A stretch of DNA of 64,000 bases from G963662905 sp963676415. GTDB taxonomy: Bacteria > Bacteroidota > Bacteroidia > Bacteroidales > WRLA01. Positions 18,713 through 28,510 of this stretch are shown piece by piece. Under the pieces are notes generated by a model. The model worked only from the letters and a program-made list of their open reading frames with translations. It had not been told where the DNA came from and searched no databases. Position numbers and translations under genes: made by a program. Every line of letters begins with the position of its first letter. The first letter of the stretch is position 1. The stretch is taken from positions 2,480,001-2,544,000 of the forward strand of contig OY781097.1 of assembly GCA_963676415.1 (NCBI GenBank). Direction: 5' to 3'.

Positions 18713-19374
18713 TCCCTGAAATTCCAGTTGATCAACGGAAACGATCGCTTTTCGTTTTTGTTCCATAATCCAAATTGAAATCCCTTGAGTTTTATTGTTT
18801 TGTTAACCAGCCCAATTTGAACACCATTGGTTTTTAGGTTGCTGTTAAAAAAAGCAATGCTGATACCTTTTGTTTCGTGGTATAGGTTCCAGAGCAAATT
18901 GACAGAAAGCCCGTTCATAATCTTTCCTCCGCTTATCCAAGGGGAAATCGAAATTCCGTTTATCCTGTGGGTTGTTGTGCCAAAGACTGAAATTACCAGG
19001 CCATTGTGGCTGCTCCTGAGTTGTTTACTGTGGTCAATTGTGTCGGCAAAAGCTTGAGGATTCTTGTAATACGTTTTAAATGGAGGGTTAAAAGCAGTAA
19101 AACTAAGCAATAAACCCTGACCTGGGATTTGAATATTAAGCCCGGAAGATGTTTTTTGATAAGGATATGCGCATAAACTTTCTGATCCAACCGGTCCCAA
19201 TGCCAGGCCATAAATATTATGTGCTTTCGAGGGAAGGAAAGCAAAAATATATTTAGATTTTTCCCCTTCCGTGCTTTGTTCTTGTGCTGATAAATTTAAG
19301 GAAAACAACGCCAAAATAATGATCAGGCAAGCAGTATGTTTTTGCAACTTGATTATCAATTGCATTGGTGTCAT
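18709..19374 (-). CDS. Exported surface-repeat protein (LA_2272-type repeats)
   Basis: 221 residues with an N-terminal signal (CLIIILALFSLNLSAQ). The C-terminal half carries repeats of the form 'NGVQIGLVNKTIKLKGFQFG', 'NGLSVNLLWN' and 'KGISIAFFNSNL', resembling the LA_2272/LA_2273 surface repeat family. Its start overlaps the stop of the symporter gene (ATGA), so the two are probably translated together. Function unknown. Confidence 0.7.
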   Translation of the reverse strand: MTPMQLIIKLQKHTACLIIILALFSLNLSAQEQSTEGEKSKYIFAFLPSKAHNIYGLALGPVGSESLCAYPYQKTSSGLNIQIPGQGLLLSFTAFNPPFKTYYKNPQAFADTIDHSKQLRSSHNGLVISVFGTTTHRINGISISPWISGGKIMNGLSVNLLWNLYHETKGISIAFFNSNLKTNGVQIGLVNKTIKLKGFQFGLWNKNEKRSFPLINWNFRD

Positions 19375-20588
19375 TTCACATTAAACTTATCCATAATGCA
19401 AGCGCAGGCCGCATCTCCGGTGATATTGAGCGATGTGCGGATCATATCAAAAACCCGGTCGAGGGCGTATAGTAATGGTAAGCCAGTGATGGGGATATCA
19501 GCCGCTACCAAAACCGCAACAACCAAAAGGGTTGGCCCGGGAACCCCTGCCTGCCCGATTGAACCCACCGTAGCCGTAAGGATTATGGCAATATACTGAC
19601 TTGTAGTGATTTCTATTCCGTACATCTGTGCAAAAAACAAAGCCACCAAAGCGTAATAAATGGCATTTCCCGTCATGTTGATGGTAGCGCCCAGGGGCAA
19701 AACAAAAGCCGAAGTTTCTTTGCTTACGCCCAGATCCTGCTCGCAGGTTTCCATATTTACCGGAAGGGTGGCCATGCTCGAAGCGGTCGAAAATGCCACA
19801 ATCTGTGGTTTGGTCATAACGCTCATAAAATGCCGGATTTTGGTTTTAGAAAACAGCTTGAGCGTGAGTGGGAAGAACAGCAGGCCAATGATCAGTATGC
19901 ATAGGATAAATACGAAGAGCAATTCAGCTACCAATCCTAAAAGGTCGAAACCAAAATTTCCGATCGCTGCGGCCATCAAGCCAAAAACACCTACAGGGGC
20001 GGTGAGCATCACGATTTTGATCATCCAAATAAGGGCTTCGGTGATATAGTTCAACCCCTTCATAATCGGGCGTTTTTTCTCGCCTGACAATGTGCTGATG
20101 CCGATTCCAAGGAAAAGCCCGAAAAAAATGATTTGAAGGATATTTCCCGATGTGAGTGCCTGTATTGGATTTTCCGGGATAATGCCCAGAATGGTTTCCC
20201 AGAATCCTGCCGGAGCGCCGTCGCTGGCACTGAGCTTAGCACTATCGCCAAGCATGGCCTGTGCTTCTTGCAAATTCAGGCCTTCGCCGGGTTTGAAAAT
20301 ATTGCCCATGATCAGGGCAAGGACGACAGAAACGGCTGTTGTGAGCAAAAAGTAGGCTATCGTGCCCACACCCATTTTTCCTGCCGATTTGGTTGCACCC
20401 AGTGATGCGGCTCCGGAAATAATGCTGATAAAAACAAGCGGAACGACAAGCATTTTGATCAATTGGATAAAAACATCGCCCAGTGGCTGAAATATTTCTG
20501 CTCCTTTGCCCATAAATGCACCTACAGCGATACCAATGATCATCGCCAGAAGAATCTGGAATCCGAGGTTTTTAAATAATTTTTTCAT
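19371..20588 (-). CDS. Dicarboxylate/amino-acid:cation symporter (DAACS family)
   Basis: 405 residues with about eight hydrophobic segments and two re-entrant loop signatures: LIKMLVVPLVFISIISGAAS near residue 45 and FVLPLGATINMTGNAIYYAL near residue 290, both hallmarks of the GltP/GltT/DctA family. It imports acidic or neutral amino acids or dicarboxylates with Na+ or H+. It lies 36 bp after sdaA in the same direction, so serine/threonine uptake is an attractive but unproven role. Confidence 0.9.
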   Translation of the reverse strand: MKKLFKNLGFQILLAMIIGIAVGAFMGKGAEIFQPLGDVFIQLIKMLVVPLVFISIISGAASLGATKSAGKMGVGTIAYFLLTTAVSVVLALIMGNIFKPGEGLNLQEAQAMLGDSAKLSASDGAPAGFWETILGIIPENPIQALTSGNILQIIFFGLFLGIGISTLSGEKKRPIMKGLNYITEALIWMIKIVMLTAPVGVFGLMAAAIGNFGFDLLGLVAELLFVFILCILIIGLLFFPLTLKLFSKTKIRHFMSVMTKPQIVAFSTASSMATLPVNMETCEQDLGVSKETSAFVLPLGATINMTGNAIYYALVALFFAQMYGIEITTSQYIAIILTATVGSIGQAGVPGPTLLVVAVLVAADIPITGLPLLYALDRVFDMIRTSLNITGDAACACIMDKFNVK

Positions 20589-20624
20589 GATGCTTGTATT
20601 TTGTATTCTTTTAAAAAATGGGGC

Positions 20625-21818
20625 TTACATAAAAGTTGCCAGCCCTCCCAGGGATGTTTCTTTGTAAATATTCGGTAAATCGTGGCCGGTCTGGTTCATT
20701 ACTTTTACCACTTTGTCGAAACTAACGTGATGTTTCCCATCCGATAGAGCAGCATAAAGATTGGCATCCAATGCACGGGTTACGGCAAAGGCATTGCGCT
20801 CAATGCAGGGAATTTGTACCAGTCCTTTGACCGGGTCGCAGGTGAGCCCGAGGAAATGTTCCAAGCCCATGCTGGCGGCATATTCTATTTGGAATGATGT
20901 GCCGCCGAACAGTTGGTTGGCCGCAGCTGCAGCCATTGCGCATGCCGTCCCGATTTCGCCCTGGCAACCTACTTCTGCTCCGCTGATGGAGGCGTTTTGT
21001 TTTACCAGGTTGCCCACCAGTCCGGCCGTAGCTAAAGCGCGCAGGATTTTTTTATCGCTGAAATCTTTGTAATGGTTTTTTAATACATACATCAGCCCGG
21101 GCACTACTCCGCAAGAGCCGCAGGTAGGTGCGGTAACGACTTTTCCTCCCGAAGCGTTTTGTTCAGCAACGGCCAATGCATAGGCAAAGGCCAGTCCGCG
21201 TCGTTTCAAACTGGAGCGGTAGCCTTTGGCCCGGACTTCGTAGCGTGCCGCTTTGCGTGCCAGATTTAGCCCACCGGGTAAAACGCCCTCAGCTTCCAGG
21301 CCTTCGACTACCGATTTCTGCATTACTTTCCATACTTCGTTCAGGTAATCCCAAATGTCGCTTTCTTCAAATTCTTCTACATATTCCCACAGCATACGAC
21401 CGTTATCGCCTGTTTTCTCCAGGATTTCGGCCATGCTGTTTAATGGGTAAATATGCTCTTCCCTGCTGATTTCGCCCTCGGTAACAACCTTTCCGCCGCC
21501 CACGCTATAATAGGTTTTCTCGCTCAATAGCTTATCGTTTTCGTTATAAGCTTCCAACTTTAGTGCATTTGGATGAAAAGGTAAAAAAGTAGTGGGTTCC
21601 CAAATGATCTCACATTTTTTGGGCTGCATTTCTTTAATGATGGCCTTATCGGTAAAGTGGCCTTTGCCGGTTGCAGCAAGGGAGCCAAATAAAGTTACGG
21701 TGAATTTTTTTGCCCCGGGATTTGCATCGCGGAACCATGCGGCCGCTTTGCGCGGCCCCATAGTGTGGCTGGACGATGGCCCATAACCGATGCGGTATAT
21801 TTTTTTTATAGTTTCCAT
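20625..21818 (-). CDS. sdaA: L-serine ammonia-lyase, iron-sulfur type, single chain
   Basis: 397 residues with the beta and alpha domains fused. It converts L-serine to pyruvate and ammonia with a 4Fe-4S cluster. Family motifs are GPSSSHTMGPRKAA at residue 13, TAPTCGSCGVVPGLM, GCQGEIGTACAMAAAAANQL and TCDPVKGLVQIPCIERNAFA, which supply the cluster cysteines. First gene of an operon with the symporter and the surface-repeat protein. The ATG at 21818 lies just after a promoter. Confidence 0.94.
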   Translation of the reverse strand: METIKKIYRIGYGPSSSHTMGPRKAAAWFRDANPGAKKFTVTLFGSLAATGKGHFTDKAIIKEMQPKKCEIIWEPTTFLPFHPNALKLEAYNENDKLLSEKTYYSVGGGKVVTEGEISREEHIYPLNSMAEILEKTGDNGRMLWEYVEEFEESDIWDYLNEVWKVMQKSVVEGLEAEGVLPGGLNLARKAARYEVRAKGYRSSLKRRGLAFAYALAVAEQNASGGKVVTAPTCGSCGVVPGLMYVLKNHYKDFSDKKILRALATAGLVGNLVKQNASISGAEVGCQGEIGTACAMAAAAANQLFGGTSFQIEYAASMGLEHFLGLTCDPVKGLVQIPCIERNAFAVTRALDANLYAALSDGKHHVSFDKVVKVMNQTGHDLPNIYKETSLGGLATFM

Positions 21819-21835
21819 GTTTGTGCTTTTGATGC

Positions 21836-21867
21836 CAAATTTAGTTGATTATTGCTTAATGAACAGA
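21836..21867 (-). promoter_or_regulatory. Promoter of the sdaA operon
   Basis: Minus strand: -7 box TAAATTTG (21836-21843), 20-nt spacer, -33 box TCTG (21864-21867), one mismatch from TTTG. Confidence 0.5.
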
Positions 21868-21992
21868 TGGAGTTTTGATAATTTTGATGGGAAGCATTAT
21901 TAAAGGATAGGTTTCTGTGACTTAGCTCTTATGTTGCTCTGAGATTGCTCTAAGCTCATAACTATGCTTGTTTTCTTTAACCGAATAATTCA

Positions 21993-22036
21993 CAAAATAT
22001 TCTGTTACGCGCCCAAACCGCTGCAATAGATCATAA
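21993..22036 (+). repeat. 44-bp dispersed repeat (pair with ~25096-25142)
   Basis: The block around AATATTCTGTTACGCGCCC followed by AAACCGCTGCAATAG recurs near 25100 with few changes, each time shortly before an accessory + strand gene. The rest of the gap 21868-22179 holds no gene that I can support. Confidence 0.6.
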
Positions 22037-22179
22037 ACATTTGCTAATTTTGCGTGAGCTTACAACGGCAGTTTTGAAGAGATTTTGGGTTTTTGTTTGT
22101 CTATGCCGATATTTTGGAGGACTGGACTCATGCTTAATTTAACGAAAATTGATAATTACCTAATCAATCGTAATAAATA

Positions 22180-23484
22180 ATGACTACATATAAAACGACA
22201 TCACAAGATTGGTTTAATCATATTGCACAGAATCTTACTTCAAACGCATTGATACAATATGTCTTGAAAACGGATTATAAGATTGATTATCAAGTGCTCA
22301 AAAATTCAGTTTTGCTTTTAATGCAGATGGAACCGATTTTGGGTTGCCTGTTTGTTGAAAATGAAAATATGCCAGAATGGGAACAAACACAAATTAATAT
22401 AGATGATGTTTGTTGTTTGGTTGAAACAAAGAGTATTGAACACGAAATTGATTCTGCACTAAAAGCAGAAATTAATGCATCAAAACAATTGTCGATAAAG
22501 ATTTATTTATTGGTCGATAAAAATGTTAATGCAATTGTAATAAAAATTAGTCATGCTGTTTGTGATGGTTCAGGTTCAAAATACTTAGTGAAACAACTCG
22601 CAAACCTTTATACACGATTGGAAGGGGACAGTTCATTTGTGCCAGAAAGAAATGACCAGGATAGAGATGTTCAAAATTTTTACGATGTTTTGAAAATTAA
22701 AGATAGGGCAAGCTATTTTGTGCCGGAGAAGGCAGCATTAACTTCAAGTTGGGGGTTCCCTATTGGACAAGGGTTATATGAAAATCAAACCTTTTCATAT
22801 CAGCAATTGTGCTACAAAGAAAATGAATTACAAGGATTGAAGCAATTTGCAAAAGAGCAAAAAATATCATTGAACACGCTATTAATGGCTGTATATTTCG
22901 ATGCTTTGAAAAAATGTTTTACCCCCCCTGAAAGCACAAAAGAGGTTCAGTTTATGATAGACCTTAGAAAGTATTTACAATCAAATACGGTTCAAAACGT
23001 ATGCAACCTTTCGGCCATTTTAAATGTTGATTTGCCAACGCAAACAACTGATTTTATAGAGTTGGTTAAGCATACAGATTCAGCAATTAGGAAAACTTTA
23101 AACTCTGATAATTATATACATGGGACAATCGCAGTAGATTTAGCCAAAGATGCAGGATTTAAGGCGACTAAAGATTTCATAAAAACCGATTGGGAAGATA
23201 TTCAAAAAACCGGAAATTGTACACCTATGATTTCTAATCTTGGGGTTTTAAGCTATGATATTATACGATTTGGAAAAGCTGAGATTAAAGAGTTATGTCT
23301 CATTTCTCCAGCTTTTTTTGCCCCTGCTTTTATGCTTGGAATTATGACTTACACTAACATTTTGACCGTTAATGCGAGTTTTTATTCTCCAGGAATAGAC
23401 GATAAACAAATAAGATCTTTAATGAAAATAATTGATGATCAGATAAATGAGATATTAGACTCAGGAAAGTGCGTTAGCAATTAA
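22180..23484 (+). CDS. Condensation-domain-type acyltransferase
   Basis: 434 residues. The catalytic motif of the NRPS condensation/alcohol-acetyltransferase superfamily, H-x-x-x-D-G, is present as H125-AVC-D129-G130. A second family feature is the late basic stretch with FMIDLRKYLQ near residue 265. It is a stand-alone domain, so it may acylate a small alcohol or amine rather than serve an assembly line; substrate unknown. First of the + strand accessory genes; its last three codons overlap the start of a cassette-type repeat (GTTAGCAATTAAG). Confidence 0.75.
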   Translation: MTTYKTTSQDWFNHIAQNLTSNALIQYVLKTDYKIDYQVLKNSVLLLMQMEPILGCLFVENENMPEWEQTQINIDDVCCLVETKSIEHEIDSALKAEINASKQLSIKIYLLVDKNVNAIVIKISHAVCDGSGSKYLVKQLANLYTRLEGDSSFVPERNDQDRDVQNFYDVLKIKDRASYFVPEKAALTSSWGFPIGQGLYENQTFSYQQLCYKENELQGLKQFAKEQKISLNTLLMAVYFDALKKCFTPPESTKEVQFMIDLRKYLQSNTVQNVCNLSAILNVDLPTQTTDFIELVKHTDSAIRKTLNSDNYIHGTIAVDLAKDAGFKATKDFIKTDWEDIQKTGNCTPMISNLGVLSYDIIRFGKAEIKELCLISPAFFAPAFMLGIMTYTNILTVNASFYSPGIDDKQIRSLMKIIDDQINEILDSGKCVSN

Positions 23485-23735
23485 GCGTCCTTGCTGCGCG
23501 CAGCGCAAAGCCTGGACATACCGATAGATTTATGGTTTCCGCACCTTCGCTCTGCGTCGTGAAAGTTGTTAAGGATGTGCTGGCCACATTTTTTGAGTAA
23601 TTTGAAGGCTATATTGGATGCCGTGGGCCGGTTTCCCGGACAGCTATGACAGCGGCTGATTTTAATGCAAACAAAAAAAATATCGCCATTGGGAGGTATT
23701 TACTAATTTTAGCCATAATTAGAGTCTGTCTATTT
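23468..23735 (+). repeat. Cassette-type repeat, copy A
   Basis: Begins GCGTTAGCAATTAAG, continues with a GC-rich hairpin around CTGCGCGCAG bounded by GTCC/GGAC-type arms, and ends with a segment (GCTATATTGGATGCCGTGGG ... GCCATAATTA) that matches the 5' end of the IS1595-type element at 43017-43140. Copies B, C and D follow the next accessory genes. Confidence 0.85.
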
Positions 23736-23775
23736 AGATAGGACGAACGATATAATTATAATAATATAGATTAAC

Positions 23776-24585
23776 ATGAAAATTACAGTATTTTTTACCC
23801 TATTATTATCGACCACAATATTACTTGGGCAAGACATTAAAATTGGATTTAAAGATTCGGTTGAATCAAATGTGCTAAAAGAAACCAGAAAGTTTATAGT
23901 TAAGCTACCAAGAGATTATAATGATTCAGATAAATCCTATCCTGTTCTTTATCGTCTTGACGGAGATATTTACCTGTTAACGGAAACTGCAGGTACGATC
24001 AATCGCTTAGTCTATATGGATGAGTCAATTCCAGATATGATCGTGATAATGATTGAAAACACAAACAGAAACAGGGACATGATGCCGACAACTACAAGCT
24101 TTTATAAATCAGAACCTGGCGCTGATAATTTCAGAAAATTCATAGAAACTGAATTGATCCCACACATAGATAGTACTTATAGGACAACAAATGAGAAAAT
24201 ATTATGTGGACAATCGTTAAGTTCGATATTTGCATTATATTGTTTTTTGATAAGTCCGAACACCTTTGATTCATATATTGCTTGTAGTGGAGGATTTCCC
24301 GAATGTGAAGATTTTTTTATTGACCTAACAAATGATTTTTTTGAGGTTGAACATATTAAACCGACAAATATTTTTCTGACATATGGCATGAATGACTTTT
24401 TAGACCCAAATGGAGCCATGAAAAAACAACTTGAGGATTTTAGTCAACGCATTAAATCAAAAGATAATATAACTTGTAAATTAGAAATTTATGAGGAGGA
24501 GGGGCATGTTCCCTTTCAGAGTTTATATCACGGATTGAGATTTATATATGAATTGAAAAAAGAAAAAACATCAGATAATAATTGA
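23776..24585 (+). CDS. Secreted alpha/beta-hydrolase esterase
   Basis: 269 residues with a signal peptide (FFTLLLSTTILLGQ). Esterase D/Fes-type fold: KLPRDYNDSDKSYPVLYRLD, nucleophile S147 in CGQSLSS, candidate acid in YGMNDFLD, and H244 in EEEGHVPFQS. Likely hydrolyses an ester outside the cytoplasm or on the cell surface. A divergent paralogue with an added LamG domain lies at 28511-30232. Accessory single-gene unit on the + strand. Confidence 0.8.
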   Translation: MKITVFFTLLLSTTILLGQDIKIGFKDSVESNVLKETRKFIVKLPRDYNDSDKSYPVLYRLDGDIYLLTETAGTINRLVYMDESIPDMIVIMIENTNRNRDMMPTTTSFYKSEPGADNFRKFIETELIPHIDSTYRTTNEKILCGQSLSSIFALYCFLISPNTFDSYIACSGGFPECEDFFIDLTNDFFEVEHIKPTNIFLTYGMNDFLDPNGAMKKQLEDFSQRIKSKDNITCKLEIYEEEGHVPFQSLYHGLRFIYELKKEKTSDNN

Positions 24586-25575
24586 ACAACGATTTACGGG
24601 CATAGCCCGAAAGCCGAATGATCGGGTCAAGTACCCATGAATTATTCGGGGAAGGTGTACTTTGTGCCTGTCCCGAGCCATTCGGAGCTTGTCCCTGGAA
24701 TCACACGGGACCTGTCCCGAGACATTCGGGAAAAACAGGAGTACCATAATATTTGAAAATTAAATTTTCAGCCAAATATTTTTTGGGATGGGAAATTAAG
24801 CCCTTTTCGGCAGAAAGCCATGGTTTACAATAATTTTAAAGGACGTTTTGTCAAGATATCGTAATATAGAGCCCATTTTTTTGGGTTTAGGCGTAATCAT
24901 ATCAGCCCTGCATGTGCAAGGATACAAAAATCAATTATCCATATGCGCTGTTCCTCAGCATGAAGCCGGGGCATGTATACGCAGGTGGTATCCGGGATGC
25001 CCTGCAATGCACATCCTTTCCTCACAATGAGAAGAAAATACCACAACAATGTTGATGCGGGTTCCTGCGATCTGCTCCCAGCTCATTTTAATCTGCCTTA
25101 TTCAAAAAATATTCTATTGCGCGCCCAAACCGCTGCAATAGAAAGAAATGCTATCTTTTTGGTGCTAAACCCGGAACATGCATTATAAAATCTATTACGA
25201 GCCGAAACTGCTGGAAAACAACCCTTTGTTGGAATATAAAATTGATGCATAGCACGGCTATGAAGAGATTTTATATTCCATTGTTTTATAGCATTTTCAG
25301 TTCTCAAAACGATCTTCTAACACATGTTCCGACTTGAAATAGCTAAGGCTATTCCTGTGCGCCAAAAATCTGCGCTCCCTTTCTCTTATTGCGTTTTGGG
25401 TGTGGTCACAGAGCTTGTTGAATGTGCTCATGACGAAATTTCATGAATAGAGAGCAGGTTAAGGTTTATTTGCCCTGGCAGGTTAAAATATTCAAAGAGG
25501 GCAGGCAAAACCTTATCTCTTGTAGCCTAATCAAACCTGAACGCCTCATTAAATAAATCATTTTGAATAAAATCA
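24586..25575. other. Intergenic region of decayed repeats
   Basis: No convincing gene. 24597-24745 has repeated short blocks around ATTCGGG/CCCGA that can pair with one another. 25089-25461 looks like a degenerate relative of the window's MITE (separate entry). Small frames here lack family features. Confidence 0.5.
25089..25461. repeat. Degenerate MITE-like segment
   Basis: The ends resemble the MITE terminal repeats (TTAATCTGCCTTATTCA on the left; TGAATAGAGAGCAGGTTAA on the right, with one extra base). The interior carries the 44-bp repeat shared with 21993-22036 and an inverted pair around GGAATATAAAA / TTTTATATTCC. Confidence 0.45.
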
Positions 25576-25706
25576 ATGAAGAAACCTATCGGTAGGCCGT
25601 ATGAGGGAAAACTTCACCTACGGTTTGATGAAAGGGGTAATGAATTGCATAAGAATATTGTTATCTTTACGGGAATATCAGGAGTAGCTATCAGTATCTA
25701 CTCTGC
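25576..25706 (+). mobile_element. 3' fragment of a group II intron
   Basis: GGCCGTATGAGGG ... CCTACGGTTTGATG is the domain V-type hairpin of bacterial group II introns, and the fragment ends in ...ATCTACTCTGCC, like the intron 3' end at 31210. No reverse transcriptase is attached. An open frame runs through it into the next gene, but these residues are RNA-derived and not part of the protein. Confidence 0.65.
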
Positions 25707-25779
25707 CCTGCAAGCTAAGATTTGTATCTATGAAAGATATTTCATAGATTTGCGACATGTATTTCATAAATTTATTAAA

Positions 25780-26793
25780 ATGGCAAAGACAATTAAGGAC
25801 TTAGGGTTTCTCTCAATCGGTTCACAGATGAGAAGTGTTTACGAAAAGCTTCAATCTGATGGAGATAAAGTATATGAATCAGTTGGAGTAAAGTTCAAAT
25901 CAAGTTGGTTTCCTATTTACTATACTATTGCATATAGTAACAGACTATTATCAGTTATGGAAATTACAGAAAGAATATCATATTCAAGAATTACAGTAAA
26001 AAATGTGGTAAAAGAACTTGCTTCAGAGGATATCATTGAGATAATAATTAATCCTGACGATAAGCGCTCAAAGCTGTTCAAACTAACAAAAAAAGGAAAT
26101 ATTCTTAGGCCTGAGTTAGAATCAATATGGGAATCATTTTCATTAGAATTAGAAAGTATTTTCAAATCAGAAAATAATAAATTTGCAGAAAAATTATTGG
26201 ATGTTATTCAATCATTGGATAAATCATCTTTTGAAAAACGTGTCCTTAAAACTTATTACGATTTCACAATAAGAAATGCAACGAAAAATGAATTCAAAGA
26301 AATTGGGGACTTGATGGTTCAGGTGTATTCATCAATTAAAGGTTTTCCGAATATAAATGAACAACCTGAATATTATGACTTGCTCAGGAATGTTGGGAAC
26401 CTAACAAAAAATCCTAATATTGAAATTATCGTTGCAGTATCTAAACAGGGCAAAATAGGAGGAGCCGTCGTTTATATTAATAATATGACGGATTATGGTT
26501 CAGGAGGTACAGCTACAAAAGAGAAAAATGCTTCTGGATTTAGATTGCTCGCAGTTGACTTAACTATGCGTGGCCTTGGATTAGGTAAAGAATTGACGTC
26601 AGAGTGTATAAATAGAGCAAAAAAATCAAGTTCAGCGCAAATAATTATTCATACTACAAAGGCAATGAACACCGCTTGGAGAATGTATGAAAAATTTGGA
26701 TTTGAAAGGTCTGATGATTTAGATTTTATGCAAGGCGATTTACAGGTTTTTGGATTTCGATTAAAAATTACAAAGCCTATGGGTAATAATTAA
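25780..26793 (+). CDS. MarR-GNAT fusion: winged-helix domain plus N-acetyltransferase
   Basis: 337 residues from the ATG at 25780 (MAKTIKDLGFLSIGSQMR); the frame is open 68 codons further upstream but that part is intron remnant. The N-terminal half is a MarR-type winged helix (LSVMEITERISYSRITVKNV, INPDDKRSKLFKLTKKG). The C-terminal half is a GNAT domain with the acetyl-CoA loop LTMRGLGLGKEL and a C-terminal AWRMYEKFGFER. Such fusions acetylate small molecules or proteins; substrate unknown. Followed by cassette-type repeat copy B. Confidence 0.85.
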   Translation: MAKTIKDLGFLSIGSQMRSVYEKLQSDGDKVYESVGVKFKSSWFPIYYTIAYSNRLLSVMEITERISYSRITVKNVVKELASEDIIEIIINPDDKRSKLFKLTKKGNILRPELESIWESFSLELESIFKSENNKFAEKLLDVIQSLDKSSFEKRVLKTYYDFTIRNATKNEFKEIGDLMVQVYSSIKGFPNINEQPEYYDLLRNVGNLTKNPNIEIIVAVSKQGKIGGAVVYINNMTDYGSGGTATKEKNASGFRLLAVDLTMRGLGLGKELTSECINRAKKSSSAQIIIHTTKAMNTAWRMYEKFGFERSDDLDFMQGDLQVFGFRLKITKPMGNN

Positions 26794-27085
26794 GAGTCCT
26801 GGCTGGCACAAGGCGGACGTCTTGATAGTTTTGTGGTTTCCGCCCCTTCGCTCTACGTCGTGTAAGTTGTTAAGGAAGTGCCCTCAGCATTTTTCGAGTA
26901 GTTTGGGGGCTGTATTGGATGTCGTGGGCCGGTTTCCCGGACAGCTAAGACAGTGGCTGATTTTGATGCAGACAAAAAAAATATCGCCATATGGGAGGTA
27001 TTGACTAATTTTAGCCATAATTAACGGCTGTTTGAAAGAGAATAAGGGTTTTTAGACTCGTGCCCCGAAGTTTTCGCGGGACTGG
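26789..27085 (+). repeat. Cassette-type repeat, copy B
   Basis: Starts at the stop of the GNAT gene (AATTAAGAGTCC). The hairpin part has diverged (GGCTGGCACAAGGCGG), but from TGGTTTCCGCCCCTTCGCTC onward it matches the other copies to GCCATAATTAACGGC and on into AGACTCGTGCCCCGAAG. Confidence 0.8.
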
Positions 27086-27111
27086 CCTTAGCGGATAAAA
27101 AAAATAATCAA

Positions 27112-28176
27112 ATGAACTATAGGCTTAAATATTTTATTGCAGGACTAGTCTTATTTATTTCAACAAATCAGATGTTTGGACAAGAGATTCAAGTTTCAAA
27201 AAATCTTGTTTTATACAAATTATCTGAACATTGCTACGAACATACTCAAAAAGGAAACAATGGATTAGTATATATAAATAAAGGAAAAGCTGTAATTGTT
27301 TCTACTCCTGATTCCGATGCTGAAACTCAAAATCTTATAGATTGGGTAAGAAATGAACAACAGGCTAAAATTGTTGCCTATGTAATTGATAGATGGCACC
27401 CAGATGCAATGCAAGGCTTGGATATCGTCAAAATAAATGGCATAAAAAGTTATGCTTATGAGTTGACTCGACAAATAGCCAAAGAGAAAGGATTGCCGAT
27501 CCCTGAAATTGGATTTAATCATAGAAAAGAAATAAATGTCGGAGATGAAAAGATAGTTTGTCATTTTCTTGGTGAGGCGCACACTCCAGATGGAATTGTA
27601 GTTTGGATACCAAGTGAGAAGATTCTATTCGGTGGAAATGAAATTAGAAATTATAACGGATGGATTGGAAATATAGGTGATGCAAACCTTGATGAATGGT
27701 CAGAAACAGCAATAAAAATTAAACGGGAATATGGTTCTGCAAAAATTGTAATTCCAGGACACGGGAAATATGGGGGAACTGAATTAATCGATTATACGAT
27801 TGATTTGTTTAAACTTCCCAAAAATGAATCAATTACAGATAGTTCAAGAACTATTGTTTCGAACCTAAATACAGGAATAATTGATGTTAAAGCCGAATTT
27901 GATTCAATCCACGACGGGAAACGTATTTTGAAAAATGTGACTGTTTTAATCAAAGATGAAACAAAGTATATAGAAATTGAATCTCCTCAAATAATTCTTC
28001 AAACAAATAATGAACGAATTGATTCTGAAATCGGAAGAGTAAAAATTTTCGACAAAAAAGCGGATCGCGTAGCATTAAGGACAGATGTTAATTATAAAAA
28101 ACTTATTGCCTACAAATATGATGATACTATTGGGTTTGTTGTGATTTTAAAAGAAATAGAAAATAATAACCGTTAG
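27112..28176 (+). CDS. Subclass-B1-like metallo-beta-lactamase-fold protein with altered zinc site
   Basis: 354 residues with a signal peptide (ending NQMFGQ). The fold is B1-like: HxHxD is replaced by R94-W-H96-P-D98, H157 is in EAHTPDGIVVW, the usual Cys position is N176 in LFGGNEIR, and H217 is in PGHGKYGG. Thus one zinc-1 histidine and the zinc-2 cysteine of true B1 enzymes are substituted. About 110 residues are added after the lactamase fold. Whether it hydrolyses beta-lactams or binds only one metal is open. Accessory + strand unit; its stop codon sits in the repeat boundary CCGTTAGCAATTAAG. Confidence 0.78.
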   Translation: MNYRLKYFIAGLVLFISTNQMFGQEIQVSKNLVLYKLSEHCYEHTQKGNNGLVYINKGKAVIVSTPDSDAETQNLIDWVRNEQQAKIVAYVIDRWHPDAMQGLDIVKINGIKSYAYELTRQIAKEKGLPIPEIGFNHRKEINVGDEKIVCHFLGEAHTPDGIVVWIPSEKILFGGNEIRNYNGWIGNIGDANLDEWSETAIKIKREYGSAKIVIPGHGKYGGTELIDYTIDLFKLPKNESITDSSRTIVSNLNTGIIDVKAEFDSIHDGKRILKNVTVLIKDETKYIEIESPQIILQTNNERIDSEIGRVKIFDKKADRVALRTDVNYKKLIAYKYDDTIGFVVILKEIENNNR

Positions 28177-28480
28177 CAATTAAGTGTCCTTGCTGCGCGC
28201 AGCGCAAAGCCTGGACATACCGATAGATTTATGATTTCCGCACCTTCGCTCTGCGTCGTGAAAGTTGTTAAGGATGTGCTGGCCACATTTTCAAGTAGTT
28301 TGGGGGCTGTATTGGATGCCGTGGGCCGGTTTTCCGGACGGCTAAAATAACGGCTGATTTTGATGCAAACAAAAAAAAATATCGCCACATGGGAGGTATT
28401 TGCTATTTTTAGCCATAATTAATGGCTGTTTGAAAGAGAATAAGGGTTTTTAGACTCGTGCCCCGAAGTTTTCGTGGAAT
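28170..28480 (+). repeat. Cassette-type repeat, copy C
   Basis: Starts CCGTTAGCAATTAAGTG, carries the CTGCGCGCAG hairpin, then the IS1595-derived segment and AGACTCGTGCCCCGAAG, nearly identical to copies A and D in the first 150 bp. Just past it, GATGTTAGGC precedes the next gene. Confidence 0.85.
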
Positions 28481-28510
28481 GGATGTTAGGCATCATAAAA
28501 CAAATTTATC

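Noticed and set aside
25576..25779. 68-codon N-terminal extension of the MarR-GNAT protein
   Set aside because: The DNA is a group II intron domain V-type fragment; the MarR-like protein starts naturally at 25780.
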